Of a stretch of DNA of 64,000 nt, positions 11,015 through 22,999 are shown in pieces. Every line of letters begins with the position of its first letter. Within the stretch, counting starts at the first letter, position 1. The notes beneath the pieces were generated by a model, which saw only the letters and a list, made by a program, of their open reading frames with translations, did not search any database and was not told the DNA's origin. This stretch comes from Gnetum montanum (lineage: Eukaryota; Streptophyta; Gnetopsida; Gnetales; Gnetaceae): positions 278,683 to 342,682 of the forward strand of contig MNCI01004078.1 in the NCBI GenBank assembly GCA_015680685.1. Direction: 5' to 3'. The translations under genes and the position numbers were made by a program.

Positions 11015-12269
11015 TGAAGATTTGGAATGCCAAAATGCATGTTGCTCATCAAAGTGGAGGATACCTTAGATAAGTTTTTGATGACAGAGCTTGTTGTCAA
11101 AAGTAGTAGTCCTTTAGTTGATTGAATAATTCAATAGATTGACTAGCCATACTTTAGATCAGCGTACCTGAGAGCTCACCAAACTCAAATAGAAAAATGC
11201 ACATACTTAAGGTTAACTAACCTTGCTTAAGATCGACCGATCTAAAAGCCACTAAAGGTAAAAGAAAATGATGCAATCTTAAGGTTGACCAATCTGAATT
11301 ATCTGAAAGTTCAATGTTAGAAAAAAGAAAGATACTTAAGGTCCACCAACCTATCCATAGGTCACCCGACCCAAGACTATCAACCCATGATAGTTGACTA
11401 CTTTCAAATACCTAACATCAAGAAGGATGACAATATCGAAAGCTTATGTTTTATGCTATGATAGTAATAGGTCCACCGACCATGAAATAGATTAACCAAC
11501 CATAGGTCAACCAACCTCAATTAAGGTTGACCTTTCATTGAAAAATAACAAAAATAAAAAAAGGTTAAAAAGTCAAAAGCTTCTTGAACATTGTGAGATG
11601 AGCAAAGCATTAAGGAATGAGAGCTACCTTTTTTCTCCGAGAACAAAGCATTCATCCAACGATACTAATGTTCTCATGATTATTGATTCATAGGTAGAGA
11701 TGGATTGTTGGAACAAGATTGGTAGGTTAGCAACAACAAGCAAATATCGAAGTAAGTTTTGGAAAAAAAAATTCAAATGTATAAGAAAAAAAAAGCTGAA
11801 CTAGAAAATATTATCTCTTTAAATTCCTCGACCCTTATTGTTGTATCTTTTACATGATTTGCACTTGTATTGAATGTAACTTAATCTACTAAGAGATCCT
11901 AGTAGCATCATTTTCATTTCTCTTTATTTTGAGATTGGGTTTGAGGATTTGAGCCTTAAAATCACAATTGTATAAAAGGAAGACTAAAAACCCTTGAAAC
12001 CAGTATTTGTTCTTCATGAATATGAAGATCAAAAGGGAACCCATGAATTAAAGAGATTGGATAACCCTATGGAGTGAATTAGGCCTAAGCTAAACCACTA
12101 TAAATCTTGATGCACACTATCCATTTTATATTATTTCTAGTATTTTACTTTGATCTCAGTTAGATATTCTTTACTCCAATTTATTTAAAAGTTTCTAAGA
12201 TTATTTTAGTTGCTAGATTTAGTTTTGATTATGTAAAATTTATTAGAATACCCTATTCACCTCCTTCTA
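11015..12269 (+). repeat. 5' LTR of the split copia element
   Basis: It matches 26430-27718 along its length, starting TGAAGATTTGGAATG. It is followed by GGGTATCACAACTTAGTCTC, a mutated copia primer site (normal form TGGTATCAGAGC). Its first half holds many TTGACC/GGTCAA motifs. The right border is certain to a few bases; the left is inferred from where similarity to the other LTR begins. Confidence 0.75.
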
Positions 12270-13102
12270 GGGTATCACAACTTAGTCTCTTGAATATTGA
12301 ATTAAACTTCGTCAAGAGTTTGGACTTGTTTCATTATGTCTATTATAGGTACATAATCTACCAATAAGCCTTCATTCTTTAATGGATCAAATTACAACTA
12401 CTGGAAAACTAGGATGAGGTATTTCTTACAGTCCATTAATTTTGATATTTGGTTGTTGGTTGAGCATGGCTATAGTGAAGTTACAAAAATTCACACAATA
12501 ATAAGTGGAAATTCTTACTCAAGACTTAGACCATCTACAAGAAGATAAATATGACTACCACCATAAATTTGACTATGATGAAATCTAAGAATGAATTAAT
12601 TTCTAGATATGAGTCTACTCAATCTTCATGGAAGAGACATGTATAACATACCTATGTCAATACTAGATTTTTAAAAGCTAGCTAAGATAGGTATACAAGG
12701 GGAAAACAAAATCACAAAGATAGAAAAACATGGAATCCATTAAAAAAATATATAATATATACATGGCTAAGGTGGAACCTTAAGACAAACGACCTTACTT
12801 TTTGGTATTTACATCAAAGTAAAAGATACAATTAGAGGTAAGAACTCTCCTAAAATTGATAATGTCCTCTAAGTTGTAGCATTAGATATAGTTTATTAAA
12901 TGTTAGTCAACTTTGTCATAATAGAAAATGTGTTTTATTTCAAGTTGATCATTGTATTATTAAGGACTCTAAAACTAATGAACTTATTCTTATGGGGAAT
13001 ATATTTAGAAATGTTTATATCATCAACAATTGTGATTTAATTAAATGTAACCTCAAATCTTTAATCAGCAAGTGAGAGAATAGTTGGCTATGACATAGGA
13101 TA

Positions 13103-13720
13103 TTGGAACATTTGAATTTTAAAAGTCTTAGCAAGCTCTCTAAAAATCATATTATTCAAGGATTACTCAACATCCAATCTAAGAAAGATAAGGTATGCAA
13201 AACTTGTCAAAAAAAAGAAGAAGCAAAAATCCATATCCTTCAAGAGAAAAATGATATTACTACTAAAATTCCTCTTGAATTATTATATTTGGATTTGCTT
13301 GTACCTACCAAAATATGCAATTTAGCTGGTAGGAAATATTTTTTATGCTTGTTGATGATTACTTAGAATTCACATGGGTACTCCTACTAACCCATATGGA
13401 TGAACCTTGTCATCAATTTAAAAAACTTTACTTTAGAATACAAAGAGAGCAGGGATGCCTAATCAAGAAGATCCAAAGTGATCTTGAAGGAGAATTTGGT
13501 AACTATGCCTTTGACAAATACTATGACAATAATAGCATTGAATATCAATTTTCAACACCAAGGACTCCTTGAAAAAATGAAGTTGCTAAATAGAAGAATC
13601 AAGTGCTACAAGAAATGGCTAGAACTTTGCTTCATGAACAAACGTTGCCAAAATATTTTTGGGGTGAATCCATTACTACCATATGCTATGTATCAAATCA
13701 AATTCTTATTAGCCTAAAAC
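13103..13720 (+). pseudogene. Copia integrase remnant
   Basis: Segments HLNFKSLSKLSKNHIIQGL and KVCKTCQKKE (the H and CxxC of the integrase zinc domain) are followed by LELLYLDLLVPTK, and LVDDYLEFTWVLLL with IQSDLEGEFGN from the catalytic core, including the first aspartates (LDL, SDLEGEF). A frame change near 13345 and a stop near 13572 disable it. The next open segment (to 13717) corresponds to the RTLLHEQ..KYFWGE part. Confidence 0.8.
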
Positions 13721-14219
13721 CACCAAACCTCTGTTTGAGCTCTATTATGATAACAAATTAAAGGTAAGTTATTTAAAATTCTTTGGTTGTAAATGCTTTA
13801 TTCTAAAAAATAAGGAAAAGCTTGGGAAGTTTGATAATAAAGTTAATGAGGGAGTTTTCCTTGGATATTCATCTACTAACAAGGCTTATAGTGTCTATAA
13901 CAAACACACACTAATAGTTAAGAAAGTAGTTAATGTTGTGGATGATGAAATAGATCCTAACCTTATTCAATAAGTCTAAGAGGATGATGATGAAGAAATA
14001 CTTTCACAACCTCCTACTTATCTTAAGAATAACAAAAAAGAGGAAGATCAGCAAATTACCCCTACTCCCAAAATGTCATCAACTCATTAGAGGTTACTAA
14101 AAGTCATCCCCTTAACCGAATCATTGGAAATTTTCAAGATAAGGTAAAAACTAGAAGAGGACTACAAGAATTTTATGATTTTGCTTACTTGCTTTAATAA
14201 ACTAAGCTTGAAAATGTTG

Positions 14220-15741
14220 AGAAAGCTCAAAATGATGAGTCATGGATCCAAGCCATAAATGATAAACTCAACTAGTTTGTAAGAAATGATGTATGAGAAC
14301 TTGTTGCTAGATCTAATGAGCATAAAATCATTGGCACAAAATGGATTTTTAGAAACAAAGTGAATGAAGATGGGATAGTTATAAAGAATATGATAATATT
14401 GATTGCTAAAGGCCATAATCAACAAGAAGGAATTAGCTATGAGAAAACCTTTTCACTGGTTACATGATAGAGTCCATCATAATTCTACTTGTCTTTGCTA
14501 CTAACAATAGCATCATGATATTCCAAATGGATGTCAAAAGTGATTTTCTTAGTGGAATAATTTACAAAGAAGATTTATAGAAAGCAACCACCAGGCTTTG
14601 AGGATCCTCACTAAAATAATAATGTATTTAGACTAAAAAAGATATTATATGAACTCAAGCAAGCCCCTAGGACTTGGTATAAAACACTATCACAACATTT
14701 GATAAAAAATGGCTTTGTAAGAGATTCTTCTGATCCTACCCTTTTTATTTTAAAGCATGTAAAGGATATTTTACTAGTTTAAAATTATGTTGATGATATT
14801 GTTTTTGGTGCCACTACTCCCTTATTGCAAAAGAAATTTGAAGAAATTATGCAGGTTAAATTTAAAATGAGCCTCATTAATGAATTAACTTTCTTCTTGG
14901 AACTACAAATTATTCAAAGCAAGAATGGTATTTTTATTTTGCAAGAAAAATATGTCAAGGAAATCCTCATGAAATATGGTATGGAAAATGCCATTGAAGC
15001 TTCCATTCACATTAGTGTTCAAGTCAAATTATGTAAGGACGAGCAAAGTAAGAATATTGATGAAAAATTATATAGAGGAATTATTGGAAGTTTGCTATAC
15101 CTAATTGCTAGTGGACCTAATAGCACAATAAGTGTTGTGATATATGTAAGGTATCAACCCAAATCCAAAGAATTTCGTTACATTGTTAAAAATATTTTAA
15201 AGTATTTAAAAAGTACTACATGACATGGTCTTTAGTACCCTAAGGACACATGCTTCGATCTTGTGAGATATTCAGATGCAGATTGAGTAATAGTTGATGA
15301 TAAAAAAAAAGTACAATCAGAATTTACTTCCTCTTAGGACAATGTCTTGTATCTTGGATGACTAAGAAGCAAACATCCACCTCCATCTCAATGGATGAAG
15401 TGGAATACACAACAATTGGAAATTGTTGCCCAACTAATGTGGATGGTTCAAATGCTTCAAGATCATAGGTATAAACAAGGTAAGATTCTAATGTTTTGTG
15501 ATAATATAAGTGCTATCAATATTGCCAAAAATGCTATGCAACACTCTAGAACTAAGGAAATTGAGATCAAACACCACTTTATTTAGGAGCAAGTCCAAAC
15601 AGAAAGTATTAGAATTGAGTACATCATGTCAGAAAATCAACTTGTAGACATATTTACAAAGCCACTTTCATCAAATTGTTTTGAAGAAATCAAGAGAATA
15701 TTGAGAGTTAGGCCATGCCCCAACTTATCGAGGTATGCATG
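14220..15741 (+). pseudogene. Copia reverse transcriptase and RNase H remnant
   Basis: With several stops, the plus strand gives KWIFRNKVNEDG, then a MDVKSDFL-like block, LKQAPRTWY and VDDIVFGATT (catalytic DD). The open frame 14825-15223 follows: KFKMSLINELTFFLELQI, the palm/thumb and connection region. RNase H follows at 15395-15586 (NISAINIAKNAMQHSRTKEI), ending in the typical C-terminal block LVDIFTKPLSS. The arrangement is ordinary for plant copia. It is interrupted just after its end by element A. Confidence 0.85.
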
Positions 15742-15746
15742 TACCT
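15742..15746. repeat. Target duplication TACCT, left of element A
   Basis: TACCT stands immediately before the LTR start at 15747 and again at 25993-25997, immediately after the second LTR. A 5-bp duplication is what LTR-element integration makes. Confidence 0.85.
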
Positions 15747-15925
15747 TGATGAGAGTAGTTACTCTAATTATTAGAGTGGTTACTCTAGCGATTACTCTAG
15801 TAGTTATTCTAATTATTAGAGTGGTTACTCTAGCGGTTACTCTAGCAGTTACTCTAGTAGTTATTCTAGTTATTAGAGTGGTTACTCTAGCAGTTACTTT
15901 AGCAGTTATTCTAATTATTAGAGCA
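15747..15925 (+). repeat. Palindromic tandem array in U3 of 5' LTR
   Basis: Short units GTTACTCTAG(C/T)(G/A) alternate with CTCTAATTATTAGAG, a 7-bp perfect inverted repeat around one base (first copy 15762-15776). Four copies of the palindrome are present, one with a substitution. Open frames on both strands here (IIRVVTLAVTL pattern) are by-products of the repeat, not genes. Confidence 0.8.
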
Positions 15926-16697
15926 ATTGCTCCCAAGCTTATAAATATAGTGCCCAAGCACATAATTGAGGAAGTCTTTTAGCAGTCAAGTAGCAAAACT
16001 CTTGCAATCTGTTTAAAAGTTAGAGTATTTTCCAAGTGCCTGTAGCAGGAGGTCTAAGTGTGGACGGATCTTTATTCAAGCATTGTGTACCTAAGCACAC
16101 CTTGTGTACAGCAATAAAGACGAGCTCTTCGATTCATCCTTGCAGCACTTGAGATTTGTTTTCTTATGCATTTCTTTTATTTTATTTTCTTATGCATTTA
16201 TTTTATTTTATGTACTTTACATTTTTGTTATTAGCATAGCAATTCATTTTGATTAATTAAGAAAATTGTTAAATTACACAAGCATGACCACTTTGAGCAT
16301 GTGTGTAACGCTTGGTAACCCAGTAACGATTAGCGTTTGGTAATCCTAGTAGTGTTGCACTAATTTAGGATGTGTACAACAAGTGGAAATGGATGCTAGT
16401 GTTAGGATTAGTTAGAACTTAGTTAATGAGTAGTTAAGTTAAATTAGTCACTTAGTTACCTCTTTCCTTTCCTACTAGCGTAGGACATAAAAACATAAAA
16501 GCTATAAAAATCATATGCCTCAAGCTTACTTAACCATACAACCATGACATATAGGTAAGCTTGGGAAGACAATGATCAACCAACTTGTCCTTGTTCCACA
16601 AGGGTGCATAAGCACTTAGTCCTTGGAATTCGACTGAATCGTGCGTGAAACGCTCGCATTCGTATGGTTAAGCGTAGGGGTACCTCACCGCTCATCA
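15747..16697 (+). repeat. 5' LTR of element A
   Basis: This 951-bp LTR begins TGATGAGAGTAG. It carries a palindromic repeat array (15747-15925), a TATAAATATAG promoter box at 15941, and a shared right end ATTCGTATGGTT...GGGGTACCTCACCGCTCATCA. The 3' LTR is 1012 bp; most of the length difference lies in the repeat array. Confidence 0.9.
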
Positions 16698-16698
16698 T

Positions 16699-16715
16699 TG
16701 GCACCGTTGCTGGGA
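16699..16715 (+). other. Primer-binding site of element A
   Basis: TGGCACCGTTGCTGGGA directly follows the LTR end. It differs at a few positions from the tRNA-Asp complement seen intact at 455-438. Confidence 0.8.
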
Positions 16716-16833
16716 ACTTAGTTATTTGTGCACTAATTAGAACATAGAAAATCATTCACATCATTGGAAAAAATCCTTAGGGTTTATTGAGAAAATAATA
16801 AATAAGAATACATTGCACACTGAAGAAACAAGT

Positions 16834-18760
16834 ATGTCTTCTTCTTCGTACAAAATCTCCTCACCACCTAGGTCTGAAATAGGAAACAATCGGCGGCGTA
16901 ATACACATGACGTTGATCCGCTAGTCCCTCAACAAGTTTGAGTGGTATATATTCATCTCCATGAGTATATACTAGACTTCACCTTTATCCTCCATCAAAA
17001 TGAACAACTACATTGGCGAGACTTAAAGGGTAACATAGTGTTACCTCTTGATTGTTCAGTCCCAAGCATGCTTCCTCCTGCTCTCACACGAATTGGCATA
17101 CTGCACTTACATGCAGAATACATTGTGCAAGACCATGACTCGAGAGAATACCATCCCATAGAGGCACAACATCAAAGGTACTTGCAATAGGAGAGACATC
17201 ATAAGTCTTTGAAGGTTAAGTTGTCCCAGGATGCCCCACATGTCTTAAGCGAAAAGGAGGCTGGTGAACCTACCTCAGGTAGTCGCCCATGCAACAATGT
17301 TCCTCCCCTTGACTTTGGCCAAGGGGTTGTGTATCAGAACCTTCATTTCACTCTTCATAACCTAGGTTCTGATACCCATGGACACAAAGGGTCTAAAAAA
17401 GGAACATGGACACATGATAAAGATGGACATTCTGATTGCAATCGTGATCAAGGCTGAGACTACCGAAGAGAAGGTGGCAGACATCATCATGGTGACGGTT
17501 CTCCTTCTTCTTCACCTTCATCATCTCCTTCATCCTCTCCTTCAATGTTCGGACATAGTAATAAAGAAAAAGACCATGGAGATAAAGGTAGGCAAAGTGG
17601 AAGTCATAGATGAAATAGCCAGGAAAGGGAACAAGGGCACTCTAGAGAGTCATGACATAGAAGAAGGGAGAGTAGGGAACAATGTAGCCATCATAGATGC
17701 CATGGACAAGATGATCACAATGAACCCCTCCTCGCTACTTGAAGTATGTTGGACATAATTGAGGCTATTAGAATTCCAACAAGGCATCAGAAAGATAGTA
17801 GGATTAAGAGATTAGATATGAACAACATCCCACAATTTGAAGGGGGATATAACACTGATCCTCAAAATCATTTACAAGGATTCCATGATGCACGTGCCTT
17901 ACAAAACATACAGAACGAATGGAAAAATCCTAACTTGTTCCCACAGACATTAGTTAAAGAAGCAAAAAGCTAGTATTGATCTTTAGAACTAGAATCCATT
18001 TGTAGGTGGAGTACTATGTTAGAACTATTTAATGACAAGTACCAAATGTACTCCCGAGTCTCTAACTTGCAAAAGAAAATCCAAGGTTAGAAAAAAGGAG
18101 GACATGAACCCTTGGATGTTGCCATGGGCTGATATTATGCACTATTACACCATTGTCCAGGCCATGGTTATTCACAAAGGGATCAACTATGCCATCTCGT
18201 GGATGGGCTTAGGCATGAAACAAGAAGAACCCTTGGGACTTATACCCAAGGAAGACAATCCGAGCTTAGGTCCCATCAAATTCAAAGACTATTAGAGCAA
18301 GTTGCTAAGGAAGAAGGTGAGCTATAGAAGAGAGAAAGTGCGAAAGAGTATAACTGAGATCCTTCCCTCTGGAAGAGGGGAGTAAGATTTTGTGAGGATG
18401 AAGAAGAGTCACCACTCAAAGAGATGGTGAATAGGAAAACTTTGCCTATCCAAAAGTTGACATCAGAAGTATCAGCAAAGGTAGATCAAATGTGGGATTC
18501 CCTAGACAATAGATTTTAATTTGTTCTTAAAATAGTAGAGGAGTCTAGAGAGCAAGGTAGTGATCACGAAAAAAGAAAAAAGAGAGAAGTTGAACAGGCA
18601 CGTAGCAAGGGTAAGGGCAAAGTTACCATCATTAAAGAGGTTGTGGAGTCAGAAATAGACAATGATAGTGGATGTGAAATATGTCAATATGACCATCCTA
18701 AGGGATGTTGCCCTGTAATCTCACATCTGTAAGAGTCTGGGGTGTATGCACTCAACCCAC
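16834..18760 (+). pseudogene. Gag of element A
   Basis: It starts MSSSSYKISSPPRSE at 16834. After an in-frame stop it continues with YILDFTFILHQNEQLHWRDL and GNIVLPLDCS, matching the intact gag start at 1-310. Further parts are a charged, serine-rich region (17460-17700), the conserved capsid-like segment NIPQFEGGYNTDPQNHLQGF (about 17820-17890), and near 18670-18710 a CEICQYDHPKGCC cysteine-histidine cluster of zinc-knuckle type. Several stops and frameshifts break it into pieces. Confidence 0.8.
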
Positions 18761-19369
18761 AATTAAACAAATGGCAAGCACCTTGAAGGTTACCTTACCC
18801 CCAAGGTAACCCAAGATAGTTTCACCAGCCCTTAACATATTATCCAAGTGGAACTCCACCAAAATCGACTAAGCAATATCAATAGTGGCAACACTCACAA
18901 TCATGGGGAATGCCACCACCAAGGCAATAGTATCCTTATCGGCAACCTAACCTGTATGGATATTACATGCAGTAGCCAATCTCCCCACATGACTCTACTG
19001 GTTACATCACTCCTCAACCTCACTACCAAGCCCATGAGTATTATGGGACTCCCTCTTCTAGGGGTCATATTCTACAAGCATATCATCCTTCTCATCTGGC
19101 CGCATCTCTTCCACTAATAGCTCCACTACCACCTGCTCTAGCTATAAAGGATGAAATCCCTACCTAGCCGTAGCAACATAATGCCATAAGGGTTGTTAAA
19201 TCTCAACCACATGAAGAAAATACCTTTCTTTAGAACCAACAAACCAACCAAGCCCTTGCAATCACAAGCGACTAATTCCTTAGATGCCTCATTATCAATC
19301 AAAACTTTAGAGCCTCCTTCAACTCAACCACCACACTTAATGCATACGGTCATGCTAACACATGCTGTC

Positions 19370-19789
19370 ACCGATTGGATCAAAGATGGCCACCTTCCCA
19401 GGAAATTCTTTGATCCTGGGAATCCTTTGATATACCTACAAATCGCTGGAAATGCGTCATGCAAGGCTCTTTTGGATTCAGGTTCCGATGTCAACTTGAT
19501 TTCTCAAGAAATGTACAAGGCCTAGAACCTACCTCCATTGAAAAAGAGCAACATCCGTCTAGAGTTGGCTGACCAATCAATCACTATCCCATTGCGACTG
19601 GTGGAAGACATTGTTATCACTATTTGTGGGTGGTCGTACCTAGTTGACTTCCTAGTGATTCAAGTAAACAACGGTAAGGGGGACTTCCCAATCATAATGG
19701 GAAGAACATGGCTAAGCATCATCGACGCACACCTAGGAATTTGTGATCTTTCCCTAGAAATATCGAAAAAATACATTCAGAAAGATTAA
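19370..19789 (+). pseudogene. Retroviral-type aspartic protease of element A
   Basis: The frame contains FDPGNPLIYLQIAGNASCKA followed by LLDSGSDVNLISQEMY, the catalytic D-S-G motif of a retropepsin that cleaves the gag-pol polyprotein. After a stop at 19522-19524 the second lobe continues with SYLVDFLVIQ and PIIMGRTWLSIIDA (the ILGRPWL block). One stop separates the two halves. Confidence 0.85.
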
Positions 19790-20119
19790 GAAGAAGAAAT
19801 TTCCATACATCGCATATAGTGACACGGGGTGTAATTATGTGCAGAGGTCATGGTTTATGCAAAGTTTAACATTGCCTGCATGCAATCAATATGCACAAGT
19901 GATCAACATACAAAGATGTTTGTATGTAACAGCCACACAACAAGAAGGCACCCAGTGGCTGATAGCTGATCAAGAAAGAAGTTCACTCATATGCATGGAA
20001 CCAACTGAGGGTTTGACTTGCACTTACATCGATAGCATAGATGCATTAGAGCAAGTCCACCACCAACTTTTAAGTCTTAACCGTGAAAATGTCAACTAGG
20101 GGAAGTTTGAAATCCCTGA

Positions 20120-21660
20120 GAAATTTAAGCAGAAGCCCCTCGAGCTGAAACCATTACCCACTGGTATGGAATACACGTTCCTTAAAAATGGAAAACCAGT
20201 AATTATCAATGCTAAGCTTACTCCTCAATAGAAAGAAGAACTTCTAAAGGTAATCAATAGATGGTTAAAATCCTTTTCTTGGTCATATCCCAAATTAACT
20301 AGAATAGATCCTAGGATATGCCAACATAGGATTTACAATGACCCCTCCATGAAGCCTCGAAGACAACCGTAGAGGCGTTTGAATCCAAAGCTGAAGCAAG
20401 TAGTCAAGAAAGAAATCAAACAGCTTCTCAAGGCTGGGTTCATATACCCCATTGCTGATAGCTAATGGGTTAGCCCCTTAGTTATTCTGCCTAAAAAGGG
20501 AGGCAAATGGAAGGTGTTCATAGATTTTAGGCTACTAAATATGGCAACATTCAAAGATCACTTTCCATTGCCATTTGTCAACCAAGTCTTAGACACCATC
20601 GTAGGGCATCGGAATTACAATTTTCTAGATGGATATAGTGAATATAACCAAATAAAAATAGCCCTAGAAGACCAAGCCAAGACTATGTTCACCAATCCTT
20701 GGGGAACGTTTGCATACAAAAAAATGTCGTTTGGATTATGCAATGCCACTACAACATTTCAATGACTAGTTCTAAGCATATTCCAACAGCAAATAGGGAA
20801 TGGTGTGGAGGTCTTTATGGATGACTTCTCCCACTTATGAAGCAAACTTTGATCAAGCCTTAGACCGATTAGAGCAAGTGTTCAAAAGATATTTAGAAAC
20901 CAATTTAAGGCTCAACTAGCAGAAAATCCATCTAATGGTCTAAGAAGGTGTAGTACTATGGCACAAAATCTCACACATGGGGATAGAGGTAGACCCTGAG
21001 AAAATCAAAGTTATCCAAGGAATTACCTATCAACCGGAAACTGTCACAGATATTCAATCATTCCTTAGACACACTGGCTACTATAGGAGATTTATTAAGA
21101 ACTTTTCAAAGGTTGCCAAACCATTGGTGGAATTAACAAAAAAGAATGTACCTTTCGAATGGACCAGGGAATGCGAACTAGCTTTCCAAACTTTAAAGCA
21201 GAAGCTAGTAGAAACACCCATTCTACAAGCTCCTGACTGTCCAAACCATTCCATATCATAACTGATGCATCCAATTATGCTTTAGGAGCCATACTTATAT
21301 AGTTAGAAGATCAAAAGCATCCTTATTACATCCACTATGCAAGTAGAAGTATCGCTGGTGCACAACTTAACTACACTACCACAGAAAAAGAATTAATGAT
21401 TGTAGTGTTTGCACTAGAAAAGTTTAGACACTATGTATTAAGATATAAAGTATATATACATATGGATCATAATGCAATAAGGTTCCTCATGAATAAGCCA
21501 ATGGTAAGCCCTCATATCATACGATGACTTGTAATCTTACAAGAGTTCGAGCTTACGATGATTGATCATAAAGGCACCGAGAATGTAGTTGCTGATCATT
21601 TATCTCGGTTGCGATGGGACAACAAAGAGGATGAGTATCCAATTTTTGATTATTTCCTTG
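20120..21660 (+). pseudogene. Reverse transcriptase and RNase H of element A
   Basis: Recognisable blocks in order: KKGGKWKVFIDFRLLN, FKDHFPLPFVNQVLD, NYNFLDGYSEYNQI, FAYKKMSFGLCNATTTFQ, VEVFMDDFS (catalytic MDD), HTGYYRRFIKNFSKVAKPL, then RNase H LGAI, NYTTTEKELMIVVFALEKF and the linker MIDHKGTENVVADHLSRL. Stops at about 20463, 20763 and elsewhere divide it, and a short deletion follows the MDD box. The protein copies element RNA into DNA in active relatives. Confidence 0.9.
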
Positions 21661-21799
21661 ATGAATTCCTCTTTGCTCATGTAGTGAATAATCAATCACC
21701 CATAGAGACAAATTGGTACAGTAACATTCTTACGTATCTCCTCACCCAACAAACACCACAAGAGTTAAACCTTAAGAAGAAACAATAATTTCTTCATCG

Positions 21800-22990
21800 A
21801 GCCAAGTACTTTACGGAAATCAATGGACAACTTTACAAAGTGTGTCCCAATGGCTTGGTTCGATGGTGTGTTCCCAATATAGATCAACTGTGAGTTCTCC
21901 AAGATGCTCATGAGGGTCCTTGTGGGGGTCATTATGCTAGGAGACGAACAACCATTAAGATCCTGCTTGCAGAATATTATTGGCCTATATTATTTTAGGA
22001 CACCCATTGTTTCGTCCAATCTTGTGAGCACTGTTAATGTGATGGGCGAATAACTGCTAGAATCGAGGATTTGCAACAATGGATTCAACCATTAAAACCC
22101 TTTAACATTTGGGGAATTGATTTTATAAGGCTGATTACACCAATGTCTAATGGAAAAGCTTATGTTATTGTTGTTGTTGATTACCTAACTAAACAGGTAG
22201 AAGTAGCTGTTGTTAAATATTATACATCATCTATAGCTACACGATTTGTTCAACAAAAAATCATAAACAGGATTGGTGTGCCTCATGCGCTTATTTCATA
22301 CAATGGTACATACTTCATAGGTGCAACTTTTTAGAAATGAATGCAATGCTTAGGGGTTTAACACAAACTGACAACACCATACCACCCCCCAAGAAAACGG
22401 TCAAGCTGAAGTCACCAACAGGGAGATTATGAAGATATTGACAAGAACTATTAGCAAGTTTAGGCGAGACTAGAGCACTAAACTAAACGATGCTCTTTGG
22501 GCATAATACTCCACATGGAAACTCCCTACATGTTACTCTCCCTATGAGTTAGTGTATGGTAAATTATCGACACTTCCCATTCAAACTGAGCTCCGTACAC
22601 TATCCATGGCATGTGACCTCAACCTTGACCTTGATCTAGCACAAAAATAATGGTTAGTAACCCTTAACTTGCTAGATGAAAACCAACTAGCTACCCTATC
22701 ATCTAATGAGTTGCATAATGCATTCAATAAACAATGTCATGACCTAAGGATTAGGAAAGTTAAATATCAACCAAGAGATAAGGTTCTCTACTAAAATCCC
22801 ACACATGTGCCACAATGTACTAAATTTCAAACACTATGGGAAGGACCTTATATTATTTATGCAACCTTTCCTTCAGGGGCCATGACAATATACAAACTTG
22901 AGAGCCCAGATAAGAAATTGTTGGTCAATGTGCAGCAAACCAAACCTTTCCATGAGCTTAGGATAGCCAGTACACATGCTACCTCTGTTG
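21800..22990 (+). pseudogene. Integrase of element A
   Basis: The zinc domain is visible as HEGPCGGHYARRRTT with a later CEHC pair. The core follows: WGIDFIRLITPMSNGKAYVI, VVVDYLTKQVEVA and IGVPHALISYNGTYF. The second catalytic aspartate (normally SDNG or SDRG) is a tyrosine here. Then comes NGQAEVTNREI, and last the C-terminal segment WEGPYIIYATFPSGAMTIYK. Stops and frameshifts are present throughout. Confidence 0.85.
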
Positions 22991-22999
22991 ATGGACAAC

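Noticed and set aside
15747-15925. Possible CRISPR-like array
   Set aside because: Units are contiguous without unique spacers and sit in plant LTRs.
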